This document shows positions 60,535 through 64,000 of a stretch of 64,000 nucleotides of DNA, piece after piece. A program made the translations under genes and the position numbers. Below the pieces are notes generated by a model. That model had not been told where the DNA came from and ran no database searches. It saw only the letters and a list, made by a program, of their open reading frames with translations. Position 1 is the first letter of the stretch, and the number at the start of each line of letters is the position of its first letter. The DNA comes from Streptomyces exfoliatus (GTDB taxonomy: Bacteria > Actinomycetota > Actinomycetes > Streptomycetales > Streptomycetaceae): positions 62,001 through 126,000 of the forward strand of contig NZ_JNZP01000012.1 of NCBI RefSeq assembly GCF_000725545.1, in the 5' to 3' direction.

Positions 60535-60574
60535 TCTTCTCGTCTTCTCGTCTTCTCGTCTTCTCGTCTTCTCG
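60535..60574 (+). repeat. octanucleotide tandem repeat (TCTTCTCG x5) upstream of the lipoprotein gene
   Basis: Five perfect head-to-tail copies of TCTTCTCG lie in the 5' leader of the lipoprotein gene (reading CGAGAAGA in its sense strand), 12 bp from the GTG. They fill most of the 71-bp gap to the baeRF gene upstream. Slipped-strand changes here would alter spacing in the leader or the ribosome binding site. Confidence 0.9.
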
Positions 60575-60594
60575 ACTTTCGTGCCGCGGTGTGG

Positions 60595-61689
60595 TCAGTA
60601 GCGCAGGACGCCGGCGATGCGGTCCATGTCCAGCAGGGTGTCGTCCCGTACGAACTGGACCTCGGCCCCGGTGTCGAGGGCCCGCTCGACGATCTCGTCG
60701 ACCATGTCGTCCCGTGCCTCGGCCTCGGAGGGCTCCGCGGGTTCGAGATGGCCGCCGTGGTCGCGGACGACGGTCCGGTAGTGGTCCTCGACCGCGAGCA
60801 GCCGGATCCGGCCCTCCTTCACGGCCTGCCACACCTCGTCGATCCCGCCGGCGAACTCACGCCGGCCGCGGGCGGCGTCGAGCTCGGCCACGACCGTGGT
60901 CGCCGCCGCGGCCTCACGGGCGGTACGGGCGGGCTCGACGGCCTCCCACACCGCCGGCGCGGGTCCCCGCGCGAGCCCGCCGCGCCGGACGGGTGTCGTG
61001 CCGGGCAGGAGCGGGCCGGTGTCGTCAAGGAGCGCGAGGGCGGCGGGTTCACCGACCACGTACAGCGGCCGTGGCCGCGAGGCGAGGACCGCGCGCAGCG
61101 CCTGGTGCGCCTCGCGCAGGAAGCGGCGGGTGGCCTCGTCCTGATAGGTGCTGGGGAGGTCTCCGACGCGTTCCTCGCGTTCGGCGTCCGGGTCGTCGAG
61201 GTCGCGGGTGAACGGGAAGCCGTCTCCGGTGTGTTCGGTGACCCGCTCGGGTCCGCCGCTCCACAGGGAGACCCGGTCGGCCGCCACCGTGAGGGTCCAG
61301 GAGGGTTGTTCGGCGGCTTGGGCGGCGACGAGGTTCCGGGTGAGGAAGGTGTCGGCGAGGACGACGCGTTCGGGGACGGTCCTCGCCACCGACCACACGT
61401 AGTGCTCCCCCGGGGCGACGAAGATCACCAGGCCGTCCTCGGCGTGCGCGAGGTCGATCTCGGCCACCGCCCGACGCAGCTGGTCGAGGACGTCGGCGCG
61501 CCGCTCGCGGGTCACCGCCGGATCGTCGTGGATCGCCTTCTCGGCCGCGGCCACGAGGTTGCGCAGGCGTACGGGGTCCTGGGCGTTGTCCGGTTCGCGG
61601 CGGTGCGTGGGCATCAGGAGGGACACCGCGGGATAGGGGCGGGGCTGTCGCAGTTTCGCGAGCACGTCACTGCTGAGGACGGGGTCCAT
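60595..61689 (-). CDS. baeRF3-like (archaeo-eukaryotic release-factor-related) protein
   Basis: A 364-residue soluble protein of the bacterial eRF1-related group. An N-terminal domain (YPAVSLLMPTHRREPDNAQDPVRLRNLVAAAEKAI) is followed by the central VSLWSGGPERVTEH and SLPSTYQ-like region, then a Rossmann-like C-terminal half (PLYVVGEPAALALLDD, GRIRLLAVEDHY). The family is thought to act on ribosomes or tRNA under stress, but that is prediction. No GGQ motif typical of true release factors is visible. AGGAAGG precedes the ATG. It lies between the lipoprotein and the second DUF1269 gene, all on one strand. Confidence 0.83.
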   Translation of the reverse strand: MDPVLSSDVLAKLRQPRPYPAVSLLMPTHRREPDNAQDPVRLRNLVAAAEKAIHDDPAVTRERRADVLDQLRRAVAEIDLAHAEDGLVIFVAPGEHYVWSVARTVPERVVLADTFLTRNLVAAQAAEQPSWTLTVAADRVSLWSGGPERVTEHTGDGFPFTRDLDDPDAEREERVGDLPSTYQDEATRRFLREAHQALRAVLASRPRPLYVVGEPAALALLDDTGPLLPGTTPVRRGGLARGPAPAVWEAVEPARTAREAAAATTVVAELDAARGRREFAGGIDEVWQAVKEGRIRLLAVEDHYRTVVRDHGGHLEPAEPSEAEARDDMVDEIVERALDTGAEVQFVRDDTLLDMDRIAGVLRY

Positions 61690-61749
61690 GAGGATGCCTT
61701 CCTGGCGGGTTCCGGCGGTGCTGCGGGGCGGATCTGCGGGCGGGGCCGG

Positions 61750-62238
61750 TCACCCGGTGCCGGCGAGCTGGTCGGTGAGCTCCTTCTCGTCCTCGTCGCT
61801 GAGCGAGGTCTTGAGGACGGTGCCGCCGTGCGGCCGCATGGCCACGGTGAACTTGTCGTCGGTGATCTTCGAGGCCATGATCACGACGGCGGCCGACCCG
61901 GGCTTGAGAAGGTCCTCCACCTGCCGGCGGAACCGTTCGTCGACTCCGGACTTGCTCAGCTTGCCGACGAGCCCGCCGAGGGCGGCTCCGGTGAGGAGTC
62001 CCACGCCTGGCAGCAGGAAGAGGATGCCGAAGATCGTTCCCCACAGGGCCCCGGATGCGGCGGAGACGCCGACGATCCGACTGCTGGTGTCGACGTGGGT
62101 CCCGCCGTCGGAGTCCACGGAGACGACGGCGAGCCCGTTCAGGTGCACCACGTAGTCCCGCTGCAGGTCCTGGACCGTGGCGAAGGCCTGTCCGGCCACC
62201 TCCGGGTCGTCGTATCCGATGACGATCAGCTCTGCCAT
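61750..62238 (-). CDS. DUF1269 protein (second copy)
   Basis: A 162-residue paralogue of the protein at 59361, with the same order of parts: AELIVIGYDDPEVAGQAFATVQDLQ, Gly-rich hydrophobic hairpin (GALWGTIFGILFLLPGVGLLTGAALGGLVGKL) and SAAVVIMASKITDDKFTVAMRPHGGTVLKTSLSDEDE. The start at 62238 has GGAG upstream. It is first in a four-gene same-strand set (DUF1269, baeRF, lipoprotein, DUF1269). The function is unknown; the conserved pairing suggests a stress-related membrane or ribosome function. Confidence 0.85.
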   Translation of the reverse strand: MAELIVIGYDDPEVAGQAFATVQDLQRDYVVHLNGLAVVSVDSDGGTHVDTSSRIVGVSAASGALWGTIFGILFLLPGVGLLTGAALGGLVGKLSKSGVDERFRRQVEDLLKPGSAAVVIMASKITDDKFTVAMRPHGGTVLKTSLSDEDEKELTDQLAGTG

Positions 62239-62423
62239 ACCCGTCTCCTGTCGCAACGGCGCGCCACGAAATGTCATCTTGTCCCGATATGTGAAGGGTC
62301 GCGACTCGGTGACCGCCGGGAAGGCGCACGGACGGCGCCCGGCGGGACGCCCGCGTGGCCGGGGGCCTCACAGGGTGCCGGCGGCCGCTGTGTGACCGGC
62401 GTTACGGACCATGATCGGCCTGG

Positions 62424-62439
62424 TTGACACAGGTGTAAC
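62424..62439 (+). promoter_or_regulatory. possible GlnR box upstream of the molybdopterin oxidoreductase
   Basis: TTGAC-N6-GTAAC fits the actinobacterial GlnR consensus (gTnAc-n6-GaAAc) in most positions and lies ~50 bp before the GTG. A weaker GTTAC-N6-TGATC is at 62401-62416. If real, it would place the gene under nitrogen control, consistent with assimilatory nitrate reduction. The 251-bp gap otherwise holds nothing I recognise. Confidence 0.35.
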
Positions 62440-62489
62440 GGGCATTTCGTACGGTCGGGGCTCGAACGGTTCCACAGAGAGGCGCCCCG

Positions 62490-64000
62490 GTGACCCCACA
62501 GGACACGCCGGCCCCCCGGGCCGGTACGGCCGATCAGGTGCGGACCGTCTGCTCGTACTGCGGTGTGGGCTGCGGACTGCTCCTCGACATCGGCGCGGGG
62601 CCCGACGGACGGCGTACGGTCCTCAGGGCGACGGGCGACAAGGACCACCCCGCCAACCGGGGACGGCTCTGCACCAAGGGCGCCACCACCGCCGACCTGC
62701 TCGCCGCCCCCGGTCGCCTGGCCACCGCGCTCGTCCGCGAGGAGCGCGGCGCCGCCCCCGTCGCCACCGGCACCGACCGCGCCGTCGCGGAGACCGCCCG
62801 CCGGCTGCGGGCGATCGTCGACGAGCACGGGCCCGACGCCGTCGCGCTGTACGTCTCAGGGCAGATGAGCCTGGAGGCGCAGTACCTCGCGAACAAGCTG
62901 GCCAAGGGCTTCATCGGCACCAACCAGATCGAGTCCAACTCGCGGCTCTGCATGGCGAGCGCCGGCACCGGCTACAAGCTCTCCCTCGGTGCCGACGGCC
63001 CGCCCGGCTCCTACGACGACCTCGACAAGGCCGACGCCTTCCTCGTCATCGGCTCGAACATGGCCGACTGCCACCCCATCCTGTTCCTCCGCATGATGGA
63101 GCGGGTCAAGGCAGGGGCGAAGCTGATCGTCGTCGACCCCCGGCGTACCGCCACCGCCGACAAGGCCGACCTCTTCCTGCGGATCAGGCCCGGCACGGAC
63201 CTCGCGCTCCTCAACGGACTGCTGCACCTGCTGCACGAGAACGGGCACACGGACCCCGGCTTCGTGGCCGCGCACACGGAGGGCTGGGAGGCGATGCCGG
63301 CCTTCCTCGCCGACTACCCGCCGGCCGAGGTCGCGCGTATCACCGGCATACCCGAGGACGACATCCGTACCGCCGCCGAGTGGATCGGCACGGCGGCCGA
63401 GTGGACCAGCTGCTGGACCATGGGCCTCAACCAGTCCACCCACGGCACCTGGAACACCAACGCCCTGGTCAACCTGCACCTGGCGACCGGCGCGATCTGC
63501 CGCCCCGGCTCGGGCCCCTTCTCCCTGACCGGCCAGCCCAACGCCATGGGCGGGCGCGAGATGGGCTACATGGGACCCGGCCTCCCCGGACAGCGCTCGG
63601 TCCTGGTCGCCGAGGACCGGGCCTTCACCGAGGAACTCTGGGACCTGCCGCCCGGCACGATCCGCGCGGACGGCTCCGGGCAGGGCACCGTCGACCTCTT
63701 CCGGCGCATGGCGGACGGGGAGATCAAGGCCTGCTGGATCATCTGCACCAACCCGGTCGCCTCGGTCGGCAACCGCGCCACCGTCGTCGAGGGCCTGCGG
63801 GCCGCCGAACTCGTCATCACCCAGGACGCGTTCGCCGACACCGAGACCAACGCGTACGCGGACGTCGTCCTGCCCGCCGCCCTCTGGACCGAGACGGAGG
63901 GCGTCCTCATCAACAGCGAACGCGGTCTCACCCTCACCCGGCCGGCCGTCGACCCGCCCGGCGAGGCCGTCGCCGACTGGCGGATCATCGCCCGGATCGC
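62490..64000 (+). CDS. molybdopterin oxidoreductase, nitrate reductase/formate dehydrogenase type (partial)
   Basis: The first ~503 residues are in the window; the 3' end lies beyond. An N-terminal [4Fe-4S] site is formed by Cys21, Cys24, Cys28 and Cys61 (VCSYCGVGCG ... LCTKGA). It is followed by the bis-MGD-binding core: SNSRLCMASAGTGYKLSLG, FLVIGSNMADCHPILFLRM, VVDPRRTATADKADL, GQPNAMGGREMGYM and WIICTNPVASVGN, then QDAFADTETNAYADVVLPAA. The Cys in SRLCMASA is a likely Mo ligand or substrate-site residue. This pattern fits the assimilatory nitrate reductase catalytic subunit (NasA/NarB), with formate dehydrogenase as the alternative. GTG 62490 follows AGAGAGG. Confidence 0.85.
   Translation, partial: MTPQDTPAPRAGTADQVRTVCSYCGVGCGLLLDIGAGPDGRRTVLRATGDKDHPANRGRLCTKGATTADLLAAPGRLATALVREERGAAPVATGTDRAVAETARRLRAIVDEHGPDAVALYVSGQMSLEAQYLANKLAKGFIGTNQIESNSRLCMASAGTGYKLSLGADGPPGSYDDLDKADAFLVIGSNMADCHPILFLRMMERVKAGAKLIVVDPRRTATADKADLFLRIRPGTDLALLNGLLHLLHENGHTDPGFVAAHTEGWEAMPAFLADYPPAEVARITGIPEDDIRTAAEWIGTAAEWTSCWTMGLNQSTHGTWNTNALVNLHLATGAICRPGSGPFSLTGQPNAMGGREMGYMGPGLPGQRSVLVAEDRAFTEELWDLPPGTIRADGSGQGTVDLFRRMADGEIKACWIICTNPVASVGNRATVVEGLRAAELVITQDAFADTETNAYADVVLPAALWTETEGVLINSERGLTLTRPAVDPPGEAVADWRIIARI

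Noticed and set aside
60535..60574. Octanucleotide repeats considered as a CRISPR-like array
   Set aside because: The units are contiguous, 8 bp long and without spacers, and no cas genes are nearby.

Overview
This is high-GC actinobacterial chromosome, almost certainly Streptomyces. The evidence is the strong G/C third-position bias, GTG starts with GGAGG-type ribosome binding sites, SARP and large LuxR (LAL) regulators, a rare TTA codon in one regulator, a 2-methylisoborneol terpene cluster, and SpoIIE-type phosphatase and multi-HAMP kinase genes. I saw no rRNA, tRNA, CRISPR array or insertion sequence.

Region 1 (1-24.7 kb) is a specialised-metabolism region. A + strand, translationally coupled operon encodes the 3' end of an uncharacterised protein, a radical SAM/SPASM enzyme, a second uncharacterised protein whose C-terminus resembles the first, an MFS exporter and a prolyl oligopeptidase; this looks like a RiPP operon. 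An ADP-ribosylglycohydrolase follows. On the - strand are a SARP/AfsR-type regulator, a LAL regulator with an in-frame TTA codon, a small candidate lanthipeptide precursor, a class II lanthipeptide synthetase (LanM) and a methyltransferase. Divergent from these, on the + strand, are a type II thioesterase, a membrane-anchored methyltransferase and a 2042-residue FAAL-ACP-Cy-A-Ox-PCP assembly line expected to make an acyl-thiazole thioester. The last module has no release domain. LanM next to an acyl-thiazole assembly line is the most unusual arrangement in the window.

Region 2 (24.7-47.4 kb) is mostly housekeeping and stress functions: DinB-like protein, DUF4383 membrane protein, two glutamate-cysteine-ligase-like enzymes, an orphan TOPRIM protein, a serine hydrolase, a secreted streptogrisin-type protease, an SDR, a pair of DUF4139-type proteins, KatG, an ANTAR-GAF-PAS-PP2C phosphatase, a hybrid histidine kinase with HAMP repeats, a STAS protein, an SRPBCC protein and a DUF3040 protein.

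Region 3 (47.4-51.4 kb) is a decayed repair/stress island. It has remnants of a thiamine-diphosphate enzyme and of a CYP152-like P450 on either side of a udgX gene with a perfect 30-bp fold-back near its start. A nucleotidyltransferase-fold protein, a small membrane protein and a LigD polymerase-domain protein follow.

Region 4 (52.4-56.1 kb) is the 2-methylisoborneol operon: family 2B encapsulin shell with a cyclic-nucleotide-binding domain, 2-MIB synthase, and geranyl diphosphate 2-C-methyltransferase.

Region 5 (56.5-64 kb) holds an amino-acid antiporter with arginine deiminase, a block of two DUF1269 proteins around a lipoprotein and a baeRF-type protein, and the start of a molybdopterin nitrate/formate-type oxidoreductase cut by the window edge.
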